Assembly: GCA_034698045.1 (NCBI GenBank)
Contig: JAQGAU010000506.1
Location: 1 to 26,963 of the forward strand
Length of the DNA stretch: 26,963 nucleotides
Direction of reading: 5' to 3'
DNA from: Paramacrobiotus richtersi
Taxonomy: Eukaryota; Tardigrada; Eutardigrada; Parachela; Macrobiotidae
Positions 1 through 8,065 of this stretch are shown here, piece by piece. Numbering within the stretch: the first letter of the stretch is position 1; each line of letters begins with the position of its first letter. The notes under the pieces were generated by a model, which did no database searches, was not told where the DNA came from, and was given only the letters and a program-made list of their open reading frames with translations. The position numbers and the translations under genes are program-made.

Positions 1-49
1 AGCATAACCGTTTGTTCTGTCAAAATGCATTTTGGCAGGTAGAACGAGA

Positions 50-388
50 TTACTGTTTGCGGGGTCCGTATAAAATAGTCACGGTAGTTACTGTATATTG
101 AGCTTGGCAAACTGACCCAGTGATAATTCGAATCGCAGGGCACACTACGTCATACGTTCGAATTCCATTCGTTAATTCAACATTAACCACGCCTTCAGAA
201 CGGTACACCACGAGCCCAGCTTGGTTGTGTCGGACCCCGGTTCTGTTGCACAGGCCGAGCTGGCATTTTGGCCAGTACTGAGCCAAGCGTGTAGCGTGAG
301 GGTCTTGCTGGTTTGATCCCATGGTCGTAAGCTTAACTGCACTGACTATTTTATACGGACCCCGCTGTTTGAACAAACTGATACGCAT
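50..388 (-). CDS. Hypothetical 112-aa ORF inside the left terminal repeat
   Basis: The frame runs outward, from an ATG at 388 to a TAA at 50-52. No family is recognised. The N-terminus (MRISLFKQRGPYKIV) and C-terminus (TILYGPRKQ) are coded by the palindrome arms and the middle by the unique insert. The middle is rich in beta-branched residues and has no membrane segment. The right terminal repeat keeps the same start, stop and flanking codons but lacks exactly 88 codons, so the reading frame is preserved with or without the insert. That is either coincidence (one chance in three) or a sign that the frame matters. It could equally be a shadow of a tRNA-derived repeat. Confidence 0.25.
   Translation of the reverse strand: MRISLFKQRGPYKIVSAVKLTTMGSNQQDPHATRLAQYWPKCQLGLCNRTGVRHNQAGLVVYRSEGVVNVELTNGIRTYDVVCPAIRIITGSVCQAQYTVTTVTILYGPRKQ
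59..365. repeat. Subterminal palindrome arms flanking an insert
   Basis: Positions 59-81 and 343-365 are perfect 23-base inverted copies of each other, starting GCGGGGTCCG. Each arm carries TATAAAATA, a good TATA-box match, so the pair could drive transcription inward from 69-77 and outward from the opposite arm. The arms could be a hairpin belonging to the terminal repeat or the ends of a small MITE inserted in it. The right end keeps both arms nearly back to back, which favours an old hairpin that lost or never had the spacer. Confidence 0.85.
82..342 (-). mobile_element. Left-end insert with tRNA-like pol III boxes
   Basis: This 261-base block is present only in the left terminal repeat. 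On the minus strand it has TGGCTCAGTAC at 285-275, an excellent tRNA box A. About 45 bases further on, at 236-225, lies a weaker box B-like GGTCCGACAC, preceded by CCGGG as in many tRNA-derived SINE heads. It may be a short SINE fragment placed between the palindrome arms. No poly-A tail or clear target duplication is visible. It also carries most of the 112-codon open frame at 50-388, so the two readings compete. Confidence 0.4.
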
Positions 389-1150
389 TGTTCGCGCTCC
401 ATGCAGTGTATGTACATGCAGCCGTTTATTCCGTACTACGCTCGAATTTCAACAAACGCAGTTATTGCAATGTTAAAAGACTGGAAATAATAAACACTAA
501 CTAATATTAATTAAAATGATAATTATTGCCTGATTACGTGGACTTATCTGTTACGTTCCCTGCAATAAGGTACTGAAAAAGTATAGGTTTCGTCTACCAA
601 GTTCTTTTGCTCATCTAAAGGATTATCTAGAAGTGTTACTAAATTTTAAACTTACAATAACATATGCACAAAACAATAAATGTACATTTAATTTTTGGCA
701 TTTTCGAAATTGATACTGCAGTCTGAATTTTAGATATTTCCAGGAACTTACTATTATAACTTATACTCTAACTTCTCCCATTTTGGTCGGAAGAGAACTC
801 CTCATTCGCTACTCTACGTATGATTTTTGCCTTTAGCTCTAAAAACGTCTAAAATGGCGGTGCAACACCACCGCGTGTTGATTTTTTGCAAACGTGTTCT
901 GTCGTATTCTAAAAATTTTTCTAACTTCGTATTTTTGAAGACGACATGGCAATCGCTCCGTACGGCGACACTTCATCTGCTGCAGTATCATATTGCAGCC
1001 AGTGCGTATGGAAGTTTCTTTCGACGAATTAGTGCCACGTACACATGGTGCGTTCGATTTTCGCACCGAGTTGGGCGTATGTTGCAAACAGTTTATACTG
1101 TACGCACCCGATCAAATGACACACAGTGACACAGAGTAGTGTATTCGAAA
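389..1150. other. AT-rich subterminal region and ambiguous open frames
   Basis: From 389 to about 820 the sequence is AT-rich inner terminal repeat and spacer without features. From 839 to 1129 both strands are open: 91 codons on the plus strand from an ATG at 854 in the context AAAATGG, and 82 on the minus strand. Neither frame shows a third-position bias that would decide it, and neither resembles a family strongly enough to name. Confidence 0.4.
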
Positions 1151-1152
1151 AC

Positions 1153-1604
1153 ATGCGCGTCGATTATTCCTGCTCTGCCTATGCGACACCCATCACACTG
1201 CTAGTTCCCGTAGGGTGTTGTCCGCGGTAAGGCATTCATTCGTCCCATCTGATGTGGTGCGCGAGCTAATTACATTGTCTTATTCTACCTGTAAAAGCCA
1301 ATGAGTTAACCGCCGTAGAGCGCAATCGAAAGTCTGTACATGAGTTAACCAGCAATTTTCAAAAATCACAAAAGCAAGATGACTTTCTGATTGTTTTGAG
1401 TTGAAACGAGCACTAAACTAGTCGAAATAATACCGTTTAGCTTTTTTTGTGTGTGTAAGCATAACTGGCAAAACAAATGTGAAAGAAACAGTGACGTCCA
1501 ACCCGAAAGGCGGTTTCGGTGGCACCGCACTACGCTTTATAACTTTTACATACCGCGACTTAGCCACAGTTAGACTTCGGCATACATCAGGATTTCATTA
1601 CCAG
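1153..1604 (+). CDS. Candidate two-exon coding segment, function unknown
   Basis: Exon one would be 1153-1226, from an ATG and followed by GTAAGG. Exon two would be 1460-1604, preceded by a T-rich tract ending in AG (1458-1459) and followed by a consensus donor GTAAGT. The phases agree: exon one leaves two bases and exon two supplies the third, giving an uninterrupted frame of about 73 codons. Third positions look GC-enriched over the 40% background in exon one. No domain is recognised. The donor and the start of the following intron recur at 4501-4562. The splice sites are predicted by eye only and chance agreement is possible. Confidence 0.2.
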
Positions 1605-1655
1605 GTAAGTGCACTCGCTGTTTGCGGCACTAATAGACCGAAGCGAGAAAGGTAT
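1599..1655 (+). repeat. Donor-containing 55-bp repeat, copy 1
   Basis: The sequence GGTAAGT, then CACTCGCTGTTTGCGG, then ACCGAAG is shared in the same order and orientation with 4501-4562. The copy ends are similar (CTCGCT...AGCGAG), giving it a small foldback. It lies just upstream of the minisatellite. Confidence 0.6.
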
Positions 1656-1710
1656 TCACCAAATTTTTACCTTCACCGATTGGGCCGTGAACTCATCCAT
1701 GTGTCAGTGT

Positions 1711-2365
1711 AGAGGACGCGCCCATTACTATTGTCATGCTGCACAAACTCAAGATACCGTGACCGAGGGGACCGGACAAAATATCCAGTTTTAGTGACTA
1801 TTCAGGACTCACACTCTAATGCTGTGTTATGGCCCAATACTTCCGGTACCGTGACCGACGGGACGGGGCAAAATATACAGTTTCACTGAATACAGAGGAC
1901 ACGCACTCTATTACTGCGTTCGTGCGAAATGCTACCCGTACCGTGCCGACTGACGGATAAAATATTTGGCTTCACTGCATACTGAGGACGCGCATTCTCC
2001 GACTATCACTATGTTAGTGCGCAATATTTCCGTTACCGTGGCCGACGTTGCGGGCCAAAATAAACAGTTTTACTAAACGTAAAGGACACGGCACTGCTAT
2101 GCAATTACGCACTACTTCCGGTACCGTGACCAACGGAACAAATAAAGTTTCATGAATATAAAGGACACGCACTCTACTAACTACTATTGTTTTGCGAAAT
2201 ACTACCCGTGCCGTACCCGACGGACGGGTTCAGTATTTAATCTCATTGAAAATTGAGGACGCGCATTCTGCTACTGCGTCAGTGCGAAATACTTCCGGTA
2301 CCGTGACCGACGGGAAGAACAAAGAACCATTTTCATTGAATGTAGAGGACCTTTTGTCCGCTCCG
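1711..2365 (+). repeat. Diverged minisatellite, about 90-bp unit, seven copies
   Basis: The core TACCGTGACCGACGG recurs with changes at 1755, 1847, 1939, 2034, 2122, 2209 and 2299, spacings of 87 to 95 bases. Each unit also carries GAGGACNCGCA-type and GTGCGAAAT-type blocks. Copies are diverged and differ in length, so the array is old. The spacing is often not a multiple of three and stop codons occur, so it does not read as a repetitive protein, although the last two units are open (2192-2410). Confidence 0.78.
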
Positions 2366-2440
2366 GTCGAAACGTGTGATGCATATTCGCTCGTGAAAAA
2401 TTTTTTTTAACGAAATACTTTCTGTTCGGGAAGTAGAGTA

Positions 2441-2626
2441 ATGCAAAGCCTCTCTGACAAAGCGCGGCTCTACGTGTTCCCACCGAGGCCGTGGGCCGAG
2501 GTGGGACTTGTATCTAAAAGGACTGTTTACTGGTTATGTGACGTCACACGGGTGTCCTCAAGCCTAAGCTTGCGCTATCACACATTACATTTGTTTCTGC
2601 ATAGACATCTGGTCCGAATGGTTTAA
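2441..2626 (+). CDS. Open frame of 61 codons after the minisatellite, doubtful
   Basis: It runs from an ATG at 2441 to a TAA at 2624-2626. Third positions are GC-rich (roughly 60-65% by hand count) against a 40% background, which is the main reason to list it. No family is recognised. It overlaps the TGTGACGTCA site at 2537 that may be the end of a nested element, which argues against a conserved gene. Confidence 0.15.
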   Translation: MQSLSDKARLYVFPPRPWAEVGLVSKRTVYWLCDVTRVSSSLSLRYHTLHLFLHRHLVRMV

Positions 2627-2731
2627 ATATAAATGTTGGTTTAAATATAAAAAAAACGACTTTCGAACGCTATCTTTATGTTTTTACTTTTTTCAGCTTA
2701 TGGGAATGAGATTCACAGGTATCAGCAGCAG

Positions 2732-3280
2732 TTAGCGATATTCTAGCTCGACTAATTTCGACATTACATTTCCAGCTTCTGCGGCAGATAGCTCAAAATA
2801 ATGTTGTGCATCAGATATCATCTTCTGCACTATATCCCCAGAACCAGAAAACGCAATATTGTACAGGACTGGATCAGGACATTGCTGGAAATGATTTCAA
2901 GCTGAACAATTTCTGGGAATAATCTGGAAGCTGACTGAACAAGGCAGGGGTTTCCCTCGCGATGCACAGAAACTGGACACAAGTTCTCCGGTTATGCGCA
3001 GGTCTTTGTCAATAATAAAATCTCCTGCAAAGATCCGACTTAGCTTTTTCAAATTAGCTGAACTTTCTCTTACAATGGTAGTTCATGGCTGTGGCAGCGT
3101 TTCACGGCCTAGCTGATGCAGTAGGTGCGGAAATACCCCGGTCAGATTTCGCTGCGTTTCGTTCCTCTTTGGCCTTTGTTTTGACGACGAGAACCGCAAC
3201 CCGGAGCAACACAAAAGCTTAAATATTGATTCCCCAAACACCTGATCATGGTTGAAAAATAAACGAACTTGAAATACCAA
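2732..3280 (-). pseudogene. Minus-strand frame of 183 codons broken only by two TGA
   Basis: One reading frame runs from 3280 to a TAA at 2732-2734 with TGA at 3083-3085 and 2897-2899 as its only interruptions. The last part, after the second TGA, is acidic and helix-like (for example KMISDAQHYFELSAAEAG). No family is recognised, and the frame passes through a diverged repeat copy. The plus strand is also open across part of the same region, so the coding assignment is uncertain. Confidence 0.15.
2945..3095 (+). repeat. Partial diverged copy of the 4.8-6.2 kb duplicated unit
   Basis: Two blocks match the unit at 5041-5260 in the same order: TTTCCCT...CCGGTTATGCGC (2950-2999 versus 5041-5089) and AGCTTTTT...AACTTTC...ATGGCTG (3042-3091 versus 5199-5256). 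The roughly 90 bases between them are missing or unalignable by eye. Confidence 0.55.
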
Positions 3281-3513
3281 CTAAAAAAACCAAAGAACTG
3301 AAAAATACTTGAACAAATGCAGCCTGCGTCGTCGTTTGCCATTTGTATCTAACATAGGCCAGCAGTGAGCGGGGACATCGAGCTGACGTCACAGGCGATT
3401 GCGCAATCACTTAACATTCTTTATTCATATAGGAAGTCGTTGATATTTCTTACAAGAAACACCTTCGGCTGCCGCCTCAGGGTTTCTTGGATCGTAATTC
3501 TTCGTAAGTTAAA

Positions 3514-3702
3514 ATGATTCTAATCTGCCGTTTCACAATTCTAGATACTGGTAATGAAAGTTATAATCTCTTTCTAGTGTTGGTGATTAGTAGCGTTCTG
3601 CATAGTGTAGTCGACAACTCGAAGACCTCAAAGACTTTGTCAGAACATAATAATAATATTATTATTAATATAACAGGATCTATCTGTATAGGGATCTTTT
3701 AA
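3514..3702 (+). other. 62-codon open frame and small A/T palindrome, nothing recognised
   Basis: The stretch between 3394 and 3708 holds one ATG-initiated frame in good context (AAAATGA) with a hydrophobic middle, ending next to a perfect AATAATAATATTATTATT palindrome near 3650. No family is recognised and the frame could be chance. Confidence 0.2.
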
Positions 3703-3707
3703 TTGAT

Positions 3708-4317
3708 TCATTTGGAGCCAATTTTCTGTAGCGGTGCCGAGTATGTATTCGCATTCATTAAAACTGTGTTTGTATTGTTATGGACTTTTGGTTTGTTCGC
3801 GGCTCGTGCCCACCCTTCGCTACGCATTTGTAATTTCCACCCGACCTTTCCGTTCGTTAAAACTTGAGCATTAATTACAGAATGTTTGTTGCTCCTATTA
3901 AACAACGCAGACCTTTCACTTTGCGTTGCCCGCTTAATGGCTCGGTCCAGCCGTTTCTTTGCCCTTTCTATGGAGTTCGCTGAAACGGAACCCGTAAAAC
4001 TATTCTGCAAAGCTGGCTTGCTTTTTTTTGTTAAGTCTAGAGTACTTTCCCCAGTTGCTCACTAGTATCCCAGTGACCTTTTCAGTCATTGACGCGAGTT
4101 CTAAGATTGCGAACTGAAGCAGCAACGTTATAGTGGCTATCGCGCTGATTATTTCAGGCTCCGAATCTAAAACTTTGACTGATTGCTCGAGACACACAGT
4201 ACATGAAGTGTAAAGTGTGTGTGTAAAATAACTCACTTTCTCTACACAGGACGTACATATATCAGTTCTTTTGTGCGCTGTTTCTGTTTCACGCTCCGTC
4301 AACCGTGTCTCGGTCAA
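3708..4317 (-). pseudogene. Possible gene split by a one-base shift at an A8 run
   Basis: Two overlapping minus-strand frames meet here. The upstream one (4317-4000, about 105 codons) has cysteines, a hydrophobic stretch near residues 58-72 that could be a membrane segment, and a basic end. The downstream one (4010-3708, 100 codons) is basic and polar, with SIERAKKRLDRAIKRATQ as its helical core. They differ by one base, and a run of eight A (minus strand; T at 4022-4029) lies just before the overlap, the usual place for an indel or sequencing error. No homologue is recognised. The upstream frame has no ATG at its start, so an exon may be missing. Confidence 0.25.
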
Positions 4318-4500
4318 ACTAACTGCTTATCTACTGGGCTCGGTAAAAATGTCCGGATGAACTTTAAAAGGTTGTATCATAAGGGTGTGTAATCCTTTGG
4401 GATAAAGCTATTCGGGCAGTTCTTTAGTTACGCCAAACTTCCTAATGAACCAAATTGTTTTAACGCGTAGCATGTAAGGTTTCGTTTCGTAATGGAACTA

Positions 4501-4562
4501 CCATAACGAGGTAAGTATAAGTTCACTCGCTGTTTGCGGGCACTGAAGGACCGAAGGAAGCC
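4501..4562 (+). repeat. Donor-containing 55-bp repeat, copy 2
   Basis: It matches 1599-1655: a GGTAAGT donor consensus followed after a few bases by CACTCGCTGTTTGCGGG and GACCGAAG. In both places a copy of the larger duplicated unit follows downstream, suggesting that both are parts of one old segmental duplication. Confidence 0.6.
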
Positions 4563-4789
4563 GGAAATGTGAGAGAGATGGTTCGGGCGGCTCTCTAACT
4601 GTCACAAAACAAGTTTTTTGAATTATCAGACAAATCGGTTCTATTAATATTCCGATAGCACTGGCAATAAATCGTGCAACATGCAGTGATGATGCTCTCC
4701 TAATTTCAGATAGTTCGACTGTATGCTGGTAACTTAATTAGTATGCAGTGCTGCGATCGACCGACGACCTGCGAAGCGAAGAGACGAGC

Positions 4790-5270
4790 GAAGATTCTCT
4801 AGCGCTGCTTGATTTTCTGCCGGGTAGTTCTCAGCCATTTTATCGCTTTTTAACAGCAACCTATTTGTTCCTTCTTTTGAAGAATTACTGAAAGCGGTGC
4901 TTAACTGTAGTACGTACGAAAGCCATAAAAAACATGCATGGAGGAGTGATATCGTTCATTTGCTGGGGACTTACTTTACACAAAATCACATTGTGCAATA
5001 TCACGTACATACACTATTTCTTTATAACTTTGATGCACCATTTCCCTGCTGCACCCCCATTCGGATTTGTTTCGCCCCCGGTTATGCGCTAATGTTTTGT
5101 TTGCGCTTCTTAAGAAACTGTACTCGTACGGATAAAACCAGGAATTACGTCAAACTTACAATTTGCCCCGGATGTTTGGACAACCACTGGTTTGGAACGC
5201 TTTTTTAAATGAAATTAGCTTTAACTTTCCTTTACGGTTGGTTAATGGTTATGGCTGATGACCAACCAGA
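4790..5270 (+). repeat. Duplicated unit, copy 1
   Basis: This block aligns with 5285-5860 at roughly two-thirds identity. Anchors are ACTGGTTTGGAACG (5186 and 5810), GATGCACCA/GATGCATCA and the TGATTTTC...GGGTAG start. It also matches the partial copy at 2945-3095. On the minus strand the copies share a short frame reading KRSKPVV in both, but copy 1 has a length change just before it. A 34-codon minus frame (4838-4734, ATG in AAAATGG context) lies at its edge. Function unknown. Confidence 0.6.
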
Positions 5271-5284
5271 AATATGTTGAATTA

Positions 5285-5860
5285 CCGCTCGATTTTCGTA
5301 CGGGTTAGCTCGTCAAGTTGTTATCTTGCTGTATCTCCTGTGAGAAACTCCTTTCTGTACTTCCGGACGTGCCGGATATAAATGCCGCTTGTGCCGCCGA
5401 TCTTTGTACCGGGTTCTACCGGGTTGTATAATTTCTGCCAGGTTTATGCAACGCATTTCTAAGCCAGTTTTACGTTCCGGAGAGTTTTCGGCAGCTATCG
5501 GCCTGTTCTTGGCTGTTTCTTTTAAAAATTACCCCAAGAGGTGCGTGACGGAATCCATACAAAAACCACAAAGGACAGAAATGTAGCAGCGATATTGTAC
5601 ACTGGCTAGCATATACGTAGCTCACTTTCTACAAATTCTGCAACTCACAGTATTTTGTTAAAATCTTGATGCATCAGTTTAGAACATACGTAAAGTTCTC
5701 TGCACTATGCGTTCGGATTCGTGACCATGCCGGTTTTGGGCGCTTTCCTTAAAGGGTGCGGACAAAAGCTGTAATGTCGGCAAACTCAGTCCTGGATGTT
5801 GGTAGAACTACTGGTTTGGAACGTTTTCTTGAATATAAAAGTAACTTCAACTTTCGTCCG
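5285..5860 (+). repeat. Duplicated unit, copy 2
   Basis: Offset from copy 1 is 624 bases at the ACTGGTTTGGAACG anchor. The minus strand is open for 83 codons across the end of this unit and the start of the next (6000-5749), ending in a segment whose KRSKPVV and following TS, F and RT residues recur in copy 1. That is either protein conservation or simply the DNA similarity. Confidence 0.6.
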
Positions 5861-5864
5861 TCTT

Positions 5865-6170
5865 GCCAAATAGTCGTTTTGCTGTGACACCTTGTGCGAA
5901 ATAATTCCTTTGTGGGATTCGATGCCGGGAATTTCGTATGTATATAGTTTGCGCTTTCCGTATGATATTTTGAACCGGCCAAATAAACATTACAATTCAA
6001 AAAGTGTTACGTACTATTTTGTAAATCGAATCATAGCAACGGTTGTTAACATTTGTGCCGTTTTTAATAATAAATAATCTGATTTTGCTACGTATTGTAT
6101 GACCGGTGTATGAAAATGCCCTTTTTGAGTGCTCTTGGCTGCCCATGAGTTTCTTTTAAAACCAAACATC
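5865..6170 (+). repeat. Duplicated unit, partial copy 3
   Basis: It aligns with the first part of copy 2 through TTGCTGT...CCT..TG.GAAA...CCTTT near 5878 and TCTTGGCTG...TTTCTTTTAAAA near 6132 (5507 in copy 2). It ends before the MITE at 6401. Confidence 0.4.
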
Positions 6171-6349
6171 ATGTGCAACCGTTTTGGCCCATGCTCTATC
6201 CGATTCAGTAATTTGTTCGAGCGGAGCTTATTTGGTTCGGCAGATTTCGTGGTCACCGGACGGAGTTCCGTAATAGGAACTAGAACTAGATATGCATTAA
6301 AGTACGGCATCTCAAATTTATCAAAAGTGAAAACGACACTTTTCTGCAT
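6014..6349 (-). CDS. Hypothetical 111-aa ORF, function unknown
   Basis: It runs from an ATG at 6349 to a TAG at 6014. The product would be basic and soluble with no recognised domain; its centre reads NKLLNRIEHGPKRLHMMFGF. It overlaps the partial third copy of the duplicated unit, and the FKRNS residues recur in a matching minus frame in copy 2 near 5520. The plus strand is also open for 115 codons (6129-6476), so the choice of strand rests only on the natural ATG and the matching frame in copy 2. Confidence 0.2.
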   Translation of the reverse strand: MQKSVVFTFDKFEMPYFNAYLVLVPITELRPVTTKSAEPNKLRSNKLLNRIEHGPKRLHMMFGFKRNSWAAKSTQKGHFHTPVIQYVAKSDYLLLKTAQMLTTVAMIRFTK

Positions 6350-6400
6350 TGTCTGGAAATTCCACTTTCAGCTGGGGATGTTCATGTTAATTTCGTCAAA

Positions 6401-6512
6401 CCGAAGCCGCTCGCTGTCAACAGAGAACAATTACCACTGTTTACTCCAGTCTCTATATATTGAGAGTAAACAATAATAAATATTGTTCTCTATTACTAGC
6501 GAGTGGCTTCGG
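6401..6512. mobile_element. Hairpin MITE, copy 1 (112 bp)
   Basis: The ends CCGAAGCCGCTCGCT and AGCGAGTGGCTTCGG are inverted copies, and the inverted match extends inward through AGAGAACAAT to about 30 bases. A second inner stem, GTTTACTC...GAGAGTAAAC, makes most of the element self-complementary. The same end sequence and inner layout occur at 21301-21401. No coding capacity. Confidence 0.75.
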
Positions 6513-7028
6513 TCCAACGCACAGGTTTATCAGAGTTAAGTAGTAAAGTTGACAATTTCCTGTAAGTATATAAGCTCATAACTGTGTATAATATTCGCAT
6601 ATCATTGGCACGCAGACTAGAACCATCAGTCATGAACAAAACAATGGTAATACGTCCATTTTTCTTCAAGACGCACAACGTTATCACTAACTCGATGTTT
6701 CTGCGCGATTGTTTCTTCGTGCGATAGCCATGTTCACCTTTTTGTAGATACTTAAAGCTTCTTCCATTGCTTGCTCATTCTGATTCATTAGTTCCGGGGT
6801 TTGAAGCTTTTTCGACCGGAGCGGAGCGAAGGTCCTCTATACTCAGCTCCAACGCATTTTTGTGTGTCTGTTACGGAAGTGCACATAGTTCTTTCGTCTA
6901 CGATATCTCTCTTCAAAGTAGTCCGATTTGCTTAAAATTTTGACAGAAATGTTAATCGTTGCGAGTTCTGGAAGCGTTTTATTTTTTGCACCAAAAGTTT
7001 TCACAAATGATGAAGTTATTAGGATTAT

Positions 7029-7075
7029 GCCTGTACCGGTAATATACCGGCAATATCATACCGCGCGATACAGGC
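7029..7075. repeat. Nested hairpin
   Basis: GCCTGTA (7029-7035) pairs with TACAGGC (7069-7075), and inside it CCGGTAATATACCGG (7036-7050) is itself palindromic, giving a cruciform-like double stem. On the minus strand two overlapping frames change over at this point: 7180-7025 (51 codons from an ATG) and one reaching a stop near 6844. Confidence 0.5.
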
Positions 7076-7288
7076 GTTTCGAAAACGGATCAGGCTAGAA
7101 ATCTGCTTGCGTAACTGAAGACAATCAGAAGCGGATCTTTCTCGCGTAAAAAGCAGCACTCTTTTAGCTGCAGTTACCATTACTGTATATCGCTCCGGTC
7201 TTCATCGCCAGCATCAGCGGAGAGCGATTACCTAGTTACTTCCTCGGCCCACATAATATCGGCCTTTCCAAAAGCAGGTCGACGCCGA

Positions 7289-7450
7289 TCATAAACACTT
7301 CTCCGCTGGCACGAAGGCATGCATCATGTCCAGTTTCTCCGATAACGCTGTAAACTCGGCTTCTTTGGAGGCGACGTGCAGGTGGGTGATATCACGCTCC
7401 AGTTGCAACACTGAGAGCGCCGTCTCCATTTTGGCTAAGTCTGAGGCCAT
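7289..7450 (-). CDS. Short coiled-coil-like ORF, 53 codons
   Basis: From an ATG at 7450 to a TGA at 7289-7291 the predicted peptide is helix-forming with regular leucines and acidic/basic residues (KMETALSVLQLERDI is its core). Third positions are about two-thirds G or C by hand count against a 40% background. The plus strand is open as well (7326-7574, 82 codons) and also reads as helical, so one of the two is a shadow. No family is recognised. It could be a fragment of a captured exon. Confidence 0.2.
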   Translation of the reverse strand: MASDLAKMETALSVLQLERDITHLHVASKEAEFTALSEKLDMMHAFVPAEKCL

Positions 7451-8065
7451 AATTCAGGATTTATCGTCCAAGGAAGCCGAAAATAATCGAGAAACACTGG
7501 AAAGACGAAGAGCTCTTCTCCCAGGCCGATGGTTATATCCAAGATTCTGTGGTACTGGTGGGGTAGTCTTGTAGAGAACTGAGTGCAGTTATGTTCTTGG
7601 ATCGTCAGACTCCCAGTAAAAGGAATAAGAACTTGTGCGGACCGTTAACCTTACTAATAAACGAAATCTGTAAATGTATATTCGCCTTGCTGTATGTTCC
7701 ACCGAATTTTTTCAAAGTATCGCAGTTAATCCTCTTGTTAATCCTACACTGGCTTAATCAAGACAGCGGTGAGCAGTCTACTAAATTCAGGATCGGATTT
7801 GGATCGTCGTCTTGTTGATTCTTGCTTCAGAGACGGCTATGTTAAACCAACTTACGCAATAATGATTTGATAATTCACAAATTTTCACCTTTCATGTTTT
7901 GTACAGAATCAAAATAACACTACACGAAGCATCGGGCTACATCATTTTACCTTTCTCAAGCTGTCTGTACTTTTCAAAAATTATTCTACAATGTCCTCGC
8001 GAATCCGGAAGTGAACTTCTAGAACTTGCGACTCCAGCTGCATAACTTTTATCTTCTAGCTTGCA

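Larger units (their letters stand above)
1..543 (+). repeat. Left terminal inverted repeat (with internal insert)
   Basis: Positions 1-77 match the reverse complement of 26887-26963 without a difference. After an extra block of about 264 bases (roughly 78-343), similarity resumes at about 344 and continues at over 90% to about 543, where both ends read TGCCTGATTACGTG and then diverge. The inner half is AT-rich (around 490-530) and contains ATTAATTAA-type sequence. No recognised transposase-binding motif could be assigned. Confidence 0.92.
2537..3393. mobile_element. Possible nested element with TGTGACGTCA inverted ends
   Basis: The left end at 2537-2557 and the inverted right end at 3393-3373 agree at 16 of 21 bases, including TGTGACGTCA and TGTCC. 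The ten-base core is the same as in the 210-base element at 11929-12138. No target-site duplication is evident, and the block contains a diverged copy of the duplicated unit also found at 5041-5260, so it could be two independent palindromes rather than a mobile unit. Confidence 0.4.

Noticed and set aside
854-1129. Plus-strand 91-codon frame with a faint resemblance to helix-turn-helix domains of insect transposon-derived proteins
   Set aside because: The similarity is only a few spaced residues (W, VR, VRT), the opposite strand is equally open, and no codon bias supports it.
2192-2410. Repetitive protein encoded by the minisatellite
   Set aside because: Unit lengths vary by non-multiples of three and most units contain stops; only the last two are open.
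3142-3342. Minus-strand CVAPGCGSRR resembling the start of a THAP zinc finger
   Set aside because: The FHRFP-type motif and the later C-x2-H ligands are absent in every frame downstream, so one C-x4-C is not enough.
6687-6788. 33-codon minus frame from an ATG with protein-like composition (overlapping others at 6496-6687)
   Set aside because: All three minus-strand phases are open for 20-60 codons here, so the look of the translation does not discriminate.
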